In this document: in pieces, positions 54,475-63,979 of the stretch
Numbering within the stretch: the first letter of the stretch is position 1
How the letters are laid out: each line of letters opens with the position of its first letter
NCBI RefSeq assembly: GCF_014905175.1
Contig: NC_057790.1
Location: 8,060,001 to 8,124,000, forward strand
DNA length: 64,000 nt
Source of the DNA: Aphidius gifuensis
Lineage: Eukaryota; Arthropoda; Insecta; Hymenoptera; Braconidae
Reading direction: 5' to 3'
The notes under the pieces: generated by a model
The model's database searches: none
What the model was told of the DNA's origin: nothing
What the model saw: only the letters and a program-made list of their open reading frames with translations
Made by a program: the position numbers and the translations under genes

Positions 54475-55742
54475 CCCTAACACGCTCGGCCATGCCGTCT
54501 ATCGATGATGGATTGTAATTTTTTGCTCTCATAAATTACATCAGCTGAAAGAAAACCTAAATTAGAATTTGCGACGTGAATTTAACGAAAAAATAAAATA
54601 TAACATTTTGTTAAATTGTCCGTTGTTATTTTGTTTTAGAATTAAAATTAAAATTAAATCCAAAAATTATTTATCCTGATAGTATTCTTGTCAGAATCTC
54701 ATCAGGATTCCCTTTTCAGGATATGCTCTGGATAGCTATTCTCGACATAATTTTCCCACCTACATGGGATAACATAAAAACGCTTGAAAGCGATATGGTC
54801 GTTTGATGGAAACCATTGAAAAAGATACAAATAAAGCTAAAAATTAAGGTGAATTTCCACAAAATAGTTATCCCAGTCGCTCGGGATAACTTGCGGATAA
54901 TTATGTCGAGAATAGCTATCCAGGTTTCCTGGTTTTTTTCTGAACAGAAAAACTGAGTGAAAAAAGTCAATTTATATGATATATTTATCCTGATAATATT
55001 CTGATCAGAATCTTATCAGGATTTTCTATTCAGAATACGTTAAGGTTTCCTATTCCTTTTCTGAACAGGAAAATAGTGTAAAAAAAGTCAATTCATTCCA
55101 TATATTTATCCTGATAGTATTCTGTTCAGAATCTCATCAAGATTCCCTATTCAGGATATGGTCAGGTTTCTTATTCCTTTACTGAACAGAAAACTGTGTG
55201 AAAAAAGTGAATTTATTTGATATATTTATCCTGATAGTATTCTGGTCCGAACCTGATCAGGAAACCTTATTCAGGATATGCCCAGGTTTCCTGTTCTTTT
55301 TCTGAATAGGAAAACTGAATGGAAAAAATCCTATTTTTTTATTCATTCATCCTGGTAGTATTCTAGTCAGAATCTGATCAGGGAACCTTATTCAGATTAC
55401 GTTAAGGTTTCCTGTTCCTTTTCTAAACAGGATTGAATAAGGTCACCTGACTTAAGGAAATCTTCAGGTATCCTGACCAGATTCGAGTCAGAAATGAGTC
55501 AGGTTTCCTGAATAAGGAATCCTGATCCGTTTCTTATCAGGTTCTCAGGTCAAATAGGGCATCCTGAAAATTTTTCCACTCGGGAATAACTGGTTGGTTT
55601 TGACTTCCTCAAGTGTTTAGTTGAAGTTGAAAAAAAAAAAAAAAGAACTAGTCATTTAAAGCTTATATCATATAGTTTTTAAGTTATATTGAATAAAAAG
55701 ACGCTGTATTTTTCGATGTTTGTATAATTAACACTTGTTTTT

Positions 55743-55773
55743 ACGTAGGTGGGACGCTTCGCGTCACCTACGT
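55743..55773. repeat. GC-rich hairpin, terminator-like
   Basis: ACGTAGGTGGGACGC, TTC, GCGTCACCTACGT forms a tight stem-loop with a 3-nt loop and a 2-nt bulge in AT-rich surroundings. Such hairpins occur near Helitron 3' ends, but the CTRR terminus is not evident. Role unknown. Confidence 0.5.
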
Positions 55774-56486
55774 ATTGGATTTGTCTACCGAAAATTAAAA
55801 AACTCTCATTTCTTAAGTAATTGTCAGAGACACTTCGTGTTAAAACCAAAAGAAGCGTATTTTCAATCTCTTCAATTTGTATATTTTCGATTTTTTCTCA
55901 AATAATTATTAAAGTTGCCCGAGCCGAAAATGTTAAAAACCTTTTTTTTTTAAATATTAAATAACTTTTTATCTGTAAGCGTGATCGATTTGCACCGACT
56001 AATTAAAAGTTTCCTTTTATTTTGATCTTTAAATCGCCGCTATTTTGAGAACGATATCTTTAAAACTCACGGAGTTATTAGAATTCTAATAGAAAAATTT
56101 GATGTGGCTGTTTTTTTCCCGATTTACATTGGAACCCAACAAAATCATGTTTTCTGAAGATTCGACGCGCAGTGTCGGCAGCCTTGCTTAGTTCGTCTCA
56201 CTCACACAGGTGAACATATGTTTATGATAAAATTTCATAGTGTTGACTAAACCATATGACATTTTATTTGAAAAAAAAAAAATTACACTAACTAATAATT
56301 GCACATAACCCACCGGAGTATTGAAAATTTTAATTTTTTAATTTTCGTTATTTTTATTATTTGATATTATTTAAGTCCAATCAATTTATATTTCAGTGTT
56401 TAAATTGTAATATAAAAAATGTAAAATATTTAGCCCGTTAAAAAAAGCCATAACTCGCATCCCATAGGATAAAATATATATTTATA

Positions 56487-56727
56487 CCCAGGTAGGAAGT
56501 GACGACGGGCACAAGCCTGGGACAAGCCTGATTACCCGGCTCTCGGGCCTGTGTCGGGCCTGAGACACAAGCCTGTGTCAAGTCTGGAATGTTCACGATG
56601 TATTTGCTGGTGTCGGACTAGTGTATCGGGCTTGACACAGGCTTGTGTTCCCAGGCTCGACACAGTCCCGAGAGCCGGGTAATCAGGCTTGTCCCAGGCT
56701 TGTGCCCGTCGTCACTTCCTACCTGGG
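56487..56727. mobile_element. 241-bp GC-rich foldback element
   Basis: CCCAGGTAGGAAGTGACGAC starts a left arm identical, for about 61 nt, to the complement of the right end (GTCGTCACTTCCTACCTGGG). Pairing continues with mismatches toward the centre, so nearly the whole element is one hairpin. Its GC content is far above the surroundings. Flanks TTATA and TTGTA could be a diverged target duplication. It cuts into a TTAA-type repeat on its right. Confidence 0.8.
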
Positions 56728-57134
56728 TTGTAAATATTTGAGTTTCTACTCGATTTTTTTTAGTTAGGCTCATTTTTTAAATGAAATAATTATCTATTAA
56801 CTTTAACTTTAACTTTTTTAAAACGCAACAGAAAACGTCCCGTTTCTATCAATTTGTAGTGCTAGAAAATATATTTAAAAAATAAATAACTTTAAAATTC
56901 AAAAATTTCGCGAGAAGCGCAGCACACAGACATGAACGCAAGCATGACTTCAGTGTACTATGTAATCTTTGCTCGCTAGTGTGTAGCCACGACACACATA
57001 CTACTAAAGAACTTGGTTTTTTCATCAGTGGCGCCACAAAAAATGTTAGGACACGGGAATAAAAAATAGCGTTATTGATATACGGGCCCTTCGTGGCATA
57101 AATATTGGTTCAGTGATGCGACTGGGAATCAACC
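56728..57134. mobile_element. Relic of a TTAA-type element
   Basis: The left part (ATATTTGAGTTTCTACTCGA, then a GGCTCATTTTTTAAATGAAA block) is the inverse of 58460-58515. The right part (AGGACACGGGAATAAAAAAT, GATATACGGGCCC, GGGAATCAACC then TTAA) is the inverse of the left part of the element at 57947. It is therefore an opposite-oriented copy of that family, with its left end lost at the foldback element. Confidence 0.55.
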
Positions 57135-57274
57135 TTAATGTATGATGAATTATTTTTTATTGATAAAAAAAATTATACTGAATTTTCATATAATATTGGA
57201 GAAATCATTTTGCAACAACGCACTTTTTTTTGTTAGTTTGCATGACTGATCCGTGTCAATATTATGTTAGTATA

Positions 57275-57707
57275 TAGGGATCTGACCTATTCACCATGGC
57301 ATCTGGTGGCACACAGTGAACTATTTCCAGACCATTGAAACTACATGAAAAAATTTTTTATGGTATAGTTTGTTGACGATAGCATACTATAGTAAAACGG
57401 TCTGGAATGCGCCATATTAGTAGTTTTCTTTCACGGCGGTCGACCGCCAGAAATACCACCTCCACAACTTACCCCTTCCATTTTTCTCCCTTTCCACTTG
57501 CTCTACGCGCAGATTTGTTGGAAATACGGTTTTTGCGCAAGCCAGTTTAAGCATGGAAAGGGAGAAAAATGGAAGGGGCAAGTTGTGGAGGTGGTATTTC
57601 TGGCGGTCGACCGCCGTGAAAGAAAACTACTAATGCCTCACAGATAAGCTTTTACACAATAAATGTGTGCGTGAGTGACCAAACCCCGCCTATAGGTCAG
57701 ATCCCTA
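57275..57707. mobile_element. 433-bp MITE flanked by TA, TIR TAGGGATCTGACCTAT
   Basis: TAGGGATCTGACCTAT at the left matches ATAGGTCAGATCCCTA at the right, with TA on each side. The interior contains a separate near-perfect 80-bp inverted repeat (listed separately). No coding. TA duplications fit Tc1/mariner-type mobilisation. Confidence 0.75.
57417..57633. repeat. 80-bp-arm hairpin inside the TA MITE
   Basis: Arms at 57417-57496 and 57554-57633 are complementary with a single mismatch seen, separated by a 57-nt loop. Each arm includes the palindrome GGCGGTCGACCGCC and GTTTTCTTTCACGG. This could be a nested second element or the transcribed hairpin core of the host MITE. Confidence 0.85.
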
Positions 57708-57946
57708 TACTGAGAGAATTAAAACGTAAAATATCATTAAAAATACTTTTATAATCACGGGGTAACATCGCCAGATTATTACGTTCTAAGGTCTACAACT
57801 GAATATTCTCGTGATAGTATGGAAACTTAACAGGGAAACAACGAAGATTTCACGGGATAGTACATTGAAAAGATGAGTTTATTTCTTGAGTACAATGTCG
57901 TAGTTTTCACGGAGTATCCCGTGAAAATTTCTACGTGCCACGTTAA

Positions 57947-58526
57947 GGTTGTTTGTAAAAGACATCGTCGAACCAATATTTGTAGTTTGAGGGGCCCGTA
58001 TATCGTAACGCTATATTCCATGCCCGGGTACCCAAAATTTTGTTGCGCTTCTGTCTCAAAAACCGGCTTTTAAGTGTGTCCGTGCATATACAGACAGACA
58101 CTAACACTACTGCTAGCAAGCAAGTACAGTACGCAGCTACATTATATGCTTGTGTGTGTCACGTCTGTGCGCATCACTTGCCGCGAGAAAGCAAATATTT
58201 TTTTTTTTAAAACTTGAATAACTTTTAAAATCCGTGGCAATCATAACTTATTTTTTCAGATTATATTCGTTTTTTTCTTATCTACAATTTGATAGAAAAA
58301 AAAAGTTTTCGAGTAGACAACGAATCTACTATATGCTGTTTAAGAAAAAAAAAATTGTTTCGCACTATTCTCGTGTATAAAAGTTGTCAACTTTGACATT
58401 GATTATCTATAAAAAGCCGAGGCAAAAAAAATTGAAATAAATTGTCAAGATAGATAATTATTTCATTTAAAAAATAAGCCTAATTAAAAAAAAATCGAGT
58501 AGAAACTCAAATATTTACAAACAACC
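57947..58526. mobile_element. 580-bp TTAA-type element
   Basis: GGTTGTTTGTAAA at the left matches TTTACAAACAACC at the right. TTAA precedes it at 57943-57946, and TTTAA follows it. The interior shares blocks (ATAACTTTTAAAATCCGTGG, GTTGTCAACTTTGAC, TTAAAAAATAAGCC) with the element at 62684-63240, so both belong to one family. TTAA duplications are the mark of piggyBac-like or Kolobok elements. Confidence 0.75.
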
Positions 58527-58784
58527 TTTAATTAAAAAACAAACATTTGTTTTGACCCTATAAACAAAGTGACTTTCACGGGATGCACCGTTGATTATTG
58601 TACTTTGTTGTTTTTTCTTCAAATTTGAGTAACTTTCACGGGGTATCCCGTGAAAATTTCTACGTGTCACGTCTAATTAAAAAACGAGAAAGAAAAAATT
58701 CAACAAGATGGTAATTCATATTGATGTCTATATATCTGTGTATATTCCAGGATGACATATTATTTTACAAGAATTTTTTCCTAA

Positions 58785-58842
58785 CCGGGTTCGAACCTAC
58801 AACTACCTAACTACTAAACCTAAGACCTAACGCGCGAGACCA
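58785..58842 (-). tRNA. tRNA-like sequence with A and B boxes
   Basis: Minus strand: TGGTCTCGCGCGTTAGG (A-box-like), then GTAGTTGTA, then the perfect B-box core GGTTCGAACCC about 35 nt later. The acceptor and anticodon arms do not fold convincingly, so it is probably a tRNA-derived relic or SINE head rather than a functional tRNA. It lies amid CACGGGGTA-type subterminal repeats, like the split one at 51650-54500. Confidence 0.45.
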
Positions 58843-59222
58843 TTTTTACAAGCTGTACGTTTTTAAAATTTAGTTTCCATAAACATGCCAGATTATTTTT
58901 ACGTGAAGACCACGTGAAAATAAAAAAAAATAAACAAAAAAAAGAAGAAACTCGAAAACTACTAACTACGTGGTTATCCTGTGAAAATAAATCATAACAT
59001 TTTTGTTTTGTAATTTGATTTATTTTCACGTGGTTACCCCGTCATGTTTGTCCTCAGACATTTAAATTTATTTGAGAAAATTGCATTAATTTTAATTGTT
59101 AAACAAATAAATAAAAAACCAAGGAAAAGCAGTAGTTGAGGAAAAGATGTAGCTAAAAAATTAAGGTTGTCAAAGAATTATGTTTGAAGGAAATAATGTT
59201 GCTTAAATCATAATTTTTATTA

Positions 59223-59380
59223 AAACGAAATTGTCTAAATTTTAGACACTATTGCGTCTTGCTTTATAACATTTTTGGTTTCATTGTCAATAAAATTGTC
59301 ACTTTTGTTGAAAACGAAGTCTATTATGGTATGAAGCAAGACGCAATATTGTCTAAAATTTAGACAATTTTGTTTTGAAT
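59223..59380. repeat. Foldback with TTGTCTAAATTTTAGACA units
   Basis: AATTGTCTAAATTTTAGACA and ATTGCGTCTTGCTT on the left are inverted on the right as AAGCAAGACGCAATATTG and TCTAAAATTTAGACAATTTT. Each unit is itself a near-palindrome. A further copy lies at 59411-59430. It looks like a small MITE plus a partial copy. Confidence 0.65.
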
Positions 59381-60396
59381 AGAACCAAATCATTTATGGA
59401 GCAAGACGACATTGTCTAAAATTTAGACACTTTTGTTTCTTTTCAAGACAAACATATTTATTAAATAAGAAAAAAAAAAATTAATTCAATTTCCGCAATT
59501 GTTTCAAATGAAGGATATTAGTCGTTTGAAATAAATTTATTTTTACTGTATTCGATGTTTCTAATACTCGAATTGAACCTAAAAAATATATAGTCGAGAA
59601 TTTTTTTTGTTTTCAAAAAGACATATTTTTTTCTTCAATCAATCCGCTCTTTGTTTCTTTCAAATGTTTTTTTATCCTAGACAAAAATTTCTATTTTGCA
59701 GAAATTTTTGTCTTAATTTCAACTAAAAATTTTTACAGTGTGTATCCATACCTTCTAAAATGTTTATTATTCATTGATTTTATAAACACAAGTATTATCA
59801 TAAAAAAAAAAAGATAGTCAAGTTCCCCAAGGTGCACCCTAAGTGTTCCGTATAGGATTTTTTATTTTTTTTCTTGCTGTTTACAAAAATATTGTAAAAA
59901 AACAGTTTGTGACACTACATATCGTTAAATAAAAAAAAAAATAAACGACCAAAAAATTTGAAAAAAATATCGTAGAGTCTACAGATGAAGCGTCGTCGAT
60001 TAAAACATTGCCGGAATTGATTGGTCAATATTTAATATAAAAAATATAAAAAAAAATTTTGCTTACTCTCTCTTTTTTTTTTGTTTTTTCGTTGCTAACG
60101 AAATAAATGAAAAAATAATAGAAAAAGGCAAACAGAAAGACATTCGTATGAGAGCAAGTGAGAGTAAAACAATGACCAATCAAATGTCCGAAAGACCGTT
60201 AGAACGATGATGTTTGTCCTTTTTATATATATATAAGGATTGAAACGAGCGTAGTCTAAGAATTTTAGTTCTTCTAATCTTCTATTAAAAACAGCTTCAT
60301 TTATTATAACGCATATTCTTGTTGTTTCAATAATGACAAAATACAGAAATGAATGAATTATAATTAATGATCATTAATTCGAATCATTAATAATGA
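59381..60396. other. Gene-free AT-rich spacer
   Basis: Downstream of the gustatory-receptor stop codon. Apart from one more TTGTCTAAAATTTAGACA unit at its left edge, no gene and no repeat with defined ends was seen. It includes ordinary AT-rich sequence and a TATATATA stretch near 60225. Confidence 0.5.
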
Positions 60397-61310
60397 TCAT
60401 CGAAACTGCATATAAACGATTTCATATGTAACGATTGACCCAGTGATCTAAAATAAATTGAAAAATAATGTACTATAATGTTAATATTTATTGAAATATA
60501 TATTCATACTTACAGTCAATATAAATTTACGAGTAATTGGAAAAAACTTCATTGCTGTAAATGAAACTCTATCAATTGCCAATTGCTGTTGCATCCAGAT
60601 AACCTTCAATATAAACAATAATTATTATTAACGATTGAATAAAAAGAATATTTTAACTTTAAAAAAATCAACGAACCTCAATTATAAAAACTGATGGATG
60701 ACAACGAGCTAATATTGATAATGCTTGTCCACTTTCAACATCAATTTTGGCTGTTGACAACACAACTGCCATAGTTCGAAAAACCACAACAAAAAGTGAC
60801 AAAAAATAATATATTGGGATCTTTGTCTCAGTTGTTACTGATCTAAATGAACACAAATAATTTATTTCTAATGATTTTAGAAATATAAAATTATTAATTT
60901 ACAAATACCTTATTCCTTCTGATGTTTGTACGCAAATCTGATATACATTCATGCAACATGATAATAATATTAGTGGAGAAACAATGTCATCTGCTTTTTT
61001 GACAAGTTCATTCATCATGATATATGTTTTTTTTATTTCTCGCCAATTAATTCTTTCTGATGAATTGTTTAAGATTTTATAACTAACAATTTCATTGAGT
61101 TGTTTGTATCTTTCTGCAAGACCGATTGATACCTGAGAAAATAAAAATTGAAAGTATCAATGATCGTAATAAATATTGTATGGTAAATAATATACAATAA
61201 TTATTCTGTGGCTTTTCGTACCAACATAATTAAAAGATCACAAAAGTTCCAAGTGAATGTCGCCATGGTACGTATAATGGAACCAATTATTCCCACAAAA
61301 AGTTTATAAT
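60397..61310 (-). CDS. Sugar-type gustatory receptor, C-terminal exons
   Basis: Seven-transmembrane insect taste receptor of the sugar-receptor (Gr5a/Gr64-like) clade, a ligand-gated cation channel in taste neurons. Exons, minus strand: 61222-61310, 60909-61132, 60677-60842, 60514-60603, 60397-60447. They give 205 aa and all phases agree. Recognisable pieces are IRTMATFTWNFCDLLIML, VSIGLAERYKQLNEIV, the long helix with KKTYIMMNELVKKADDIVSP, then AVVLSTAKIDVES, MKFFPITRKFILT and the final exon ITGSIVTYEIVYMQF, the family's C-terminal TYxxxxxQF signature. The 5' half is missing. Upstream is filled by transposons, and the first acceptor is intact, so the rest may lie beyond the window across a large intron, or this may be a fragment. 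The exons show no stop codons. Confidence 0.82.
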
Positions 61311-61577
61311 CTATTGTTAACAAAAGATATTTTAATAATGCGTTGGAGAAGCGTTAATCATGTCACTTAACAATACTACTTAACTGTTTGATATCCCATT
61401 CAGAGAAATCAAAAAATATTCACCGATAAATGAAATAAAAATTATCGTAATTTTCTGGAGTTTAAACCGTAGACGAAATCTCATAGGATGAAAACTAGAA
61501 ATAATAAAAATATATTAACATTTGTGGAAAAAAAATTTTAATAATTTTTGGTCGTCATTTAAAATTTGAGTGCAGCA

Positions 61578-62151
61578 CACGGAGAGAAATCCGCAGCAAA
61601 TAATGCTTTAGAGTATCAAACAAATTTTACTGTAGTCTACTGGAAATTGAGAAGTTGCGTGGGGAGGCCACCAGGATCGACTAGAATTTCCTACTACACT
61701 ACAGTAATTTTAATCAAAACAAAACAAAAAAACGTCACAAAAAATTAAATAAAACCTTATTATTTAAACATCAGAATAAAAATGTAACGTGTTTATTAAT
61801 TTTTAAAAAATAAACCATTTTATAATTTTCATGTGTTTCACCGTATTTTTATTTAAATTCATGAATAAAATAAAAACAATAAACTTTTTTAGAAGAGGTT
61901 AGGAACACACTTGATTTCCAATAAATATTCGTGTCATCTGGCGGGAAAACCTGCTGTACACTACAGTAATTTCTGGCATAAACTATACCATTAACTCAAG
62001 ACTTCCAAAAATTCCGGTAGACTACAGTAAAAAATTTAGATAAAATATAATAATAATCATTATAAAAAGTGGGAATTAGTCGCTTTAATGACGTCAGGTA
62101 TGATTTTTACGATACCACTACAGTAATATTTGCTGCGGATTTCTCTCCGTG
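61578..62151. mobile_element. 574-bp CACGG-ended MITE
   Basis: CACGGAGAGAAATCCGCAGC starts a 25-bp terminal repeat whose complement closes the element (GCTGCGGATTTCTCTCCGTG). CA flanks both ends (61576-61577 and 62152-62153) as a 2-bp duplication. Five copies of an ACTACAGTAA or CTGTAGT motif lie inside, like subterminal binding sites. No coding. It sits 267 bp upstream of the first gustatory-receptor exon in the window. Confidence 0.87.
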
Positions 62152-62172
62152 CATGATCTGAATTTCAATTAA

Positions 62173-62679
62173 GGAGGTTATGCAGAAATTACTCTTTTTT
62201 TTTTAAATATAATGAGAATGTTCCGAAATTTTGTACACAAGTAGATCTTTTCATTCTGAATACAACGGTATAATTATTTTCTTATGTTGATCGGTTAAAT
62301 TTTTTGTAATTAATTATTGAAAATAATATTTAACATTGGCTCTTATGGAGATTTCAACCATTTTTTTCGGATAAAAAAAATGATGAAAAAGTCTTGAAAA
62401 AAATCACACATATACTAGAAACCGAGTTTTATTAATTGCGCGAAAAATTTTCATATGTTGATCGGTCAATTAATGAGAAATTAATTATAAACTTTACAAA
62501 AATTAGATGTGGCAACGTATGGCATGTTTAAACACACACACATACCCGCAATTCCATATATTGTATACGGGGCGCAGGCGCTTTTCACTTTATTTTTTTA
62601 CAGTGTAGCCAGATTTCAGTTTTGTCGGTGACGTCAGAGGCGCCCCGCAACACCCGCAATGAATTTGTGCATAACCTCC
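62173..62679. mobile_element. TTAA-type element 1 of a three-element train
   Basis: GGAGGTTATGCA at the left and TGCATAACCTCC at the right are perfect inverses. TTAA lies at 62169-62172 and 62680-62683. 507 bp, no coding. It contains a block (TTTTCTTATGTTGATCGGTT) related to the repeat at 38940. A detached copy of its end, GTATAACCTCC, is found inside element 3 near 63816. Confidence 0.88.
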
Positions 62680-62683
62680 TTAA

Positions 62684-63240
62684 GGCGGTATGTAAATCCC
62701 AAAGTAGGACGACTCTTTGGGTGCAAACAGGCACTTTAATAACCATAGTTCAAAGAAAATAATAAGCGCCCCCTAATGTCTAAAATTTTTATACTTTACT
62801 GCTGCGTCTTTAGAAGTATGAGTGTGGGCGGCTCGTATTTACACACACTAATCTACTCCAGCAGATTTTCAATGCTTCACCCGCTACTTTTTGATTCTAA
62901 ATTTTCGTCTTAAATAATGAATAACTTTCAAAATCCGTGGTAGAAATCAATGATTTTTTTTTTATTATCTTCGTAATTTAAAGAAGTATAAGCTGTAGTA
63001 AAATGAAGGTTTTCTGTGAGAGCGTTTTTTTAATAGAAGAGAAAACGTGCTGATGCTTCCTATACGTGTGTAAAAAGTGTTAATTGTTGTCAACTTTGAC
63101 CCTAATTATCTCGGTCAAATCGTGGTAGAAAATTGCAAAAAAAATTTGATAAAATAGATCTTTATTTCACTTAAAAAATAAGCCTTCTTTGATCAAAATC
63201 TGTGAGAGGGAATTTTTTTTCAATATTTTGACATACTGCC
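62684..63240. mobile_element. TTAA-type element 2 of the train
   Basis: It starts GGCGGTATGTAAA and ends with the inverse-like ACATACTGCC, with one mismatch in the first ten bases. The shared TTAA at 62680-62683 and 63241-63244 flanks it. 557 bp. It shares internal blocks with the element at 57947-58526 and is the same family. Confidence 0.8.
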
Positions 63241-63244
63241 TTAA

Positions 63245-63979
63245 GGCATGTCCAACGCCGGTTTTAGAGTGTTGTGGAGGGGAGAATGTCCTATCTATTT
63301 TACATTTACATTACAAGAAATGCACTGCCAACCCCAAAAAAATAATTTTTTTTTTTTTAAATCGATCATAACACGTTATTTTTACCATATTTGACCTTAT
63401 TTCATAATAAAAAAATTTTTATTGTCTTATTTTATTTAAATTTCTTTATCCAAAATATCATTTATTATAAATTAAAAATTATGTTAAAATTTAATGTTGG
63501 CCAACTTGAATATAGAGTGAGACTGGCAGAAGAAATCACGACAATTAAGTGTCTGTGTGACCACACATGCAACTTTTTCTGTCAGTTTTACTCTATGTTT
63601 AAACTATGCCGACAATAATATGCCAAAATTCCTAATTTTCGCGTCTTTTTTTATTTATTAAAAAAAACCCACCGACAAAACTTTTTTCATAAACGGCTCA
63701 AAATTTTCGTCTTTTTTCATTTTATAATATATCAGTTTTTCGAAATAATCTCTGTATTTTTTCATATAGTTCCTAACCAGGTTTGTGTGAAGTGTACTCG
63801 GCTGGCCATAAGAGCCTATGTATAACCTCCTTGAAAAATGTTAACTTTATTAATTAATTTTAAAAAAACCACCGACAAAAAAATTATAAAAAAATTAGGG
63901 ATTGTGTATTATTACATAAATAATCTACTGTCGAAATTTCAAAAACTTCTCTGTATTTTCGTTTCGCGTTGGACATGCC
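63245..63979. mobile_element. TTAA-type element 3 of the train
   Basis: GGCATGTCCAACGC and its perfect inverse GCGTTGGACATGCC bound a 735-bp element, flanked by TTAA at 63241-63244 and 63980-63983. It contains CCACCGACAAAA twice and a relic of the element 1 terminus. The short open frames inside look like chance. Confidence 0.87.

Larger units (their letters stand above)
51650..54500 (-). tRNA. tRNA-like sequence (Leu/Ser type A box) split by insertions
   Basis: On the minus strand, TGGCCGAGCGTGTTAGGG (54492 down to 54475) looks like a tRNA A box plus D arm, and GAGTTCGCGTCCC (51665 down to 51653) like a B box/T arm. Skipping the LINE and two MITEs, the boxes are about 35-40 nt apart, as in a tRNA or a tRNA-derived SINE head. 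The acceptor arms pair poorly, so this is a relic rather than a working tRNA. It is the core of the CCCGAG element. Confidence 0.5.
51192..55584. mobile_element. CCCGAGTGG-ended DNA element carrying nested insertions
   Basis: The left end CCCGAGTGGAAATTT is the inverse of the right end AAATTTTTCCACTCGGG. Subterminal arrays of CCTGATCAG-type units (AACCTGATCAG, GATTCTGATCAG, CAGGAATCCTG) fill 51210-51510 and 54660-55570. The core held a tRNA-like sequence, now split by a LINE and two hAT-type MITEs. Without these the element would be about 1.6 kb. No transposase is seen. The target duplication is not clear (AA at both edges at most), so the superfamily is not assigned. It truncates the F-box pseudogene 3' end. 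Confidence 0.75.
57710..59057. mobile_element. Possible CTGAG-ended element with CACGGGGTA repeats
   Basis: Subterminal units such as TCACGGGGTAAC, TTTCACGGGATA and CGGGGTATCCCGTGAAAATT occur at 57757-57930 and 58575-59045 in opposed orientation. CTGAG at 57710 and CTCAG at 59053-59057 may be its termini. It hosts a TTAA-type element (57947-58526) and a central tRNA-like sequence. The boundaries are uncertain. Confidence 0.35.

Noticed and set aside
61566..61748. 60-codon plus-strand open frame beside the gustatory-receptor exons
   Set aside because: It lies in the terminal repeat and interior of the CACGG-ended MITE and has no protein-like features.
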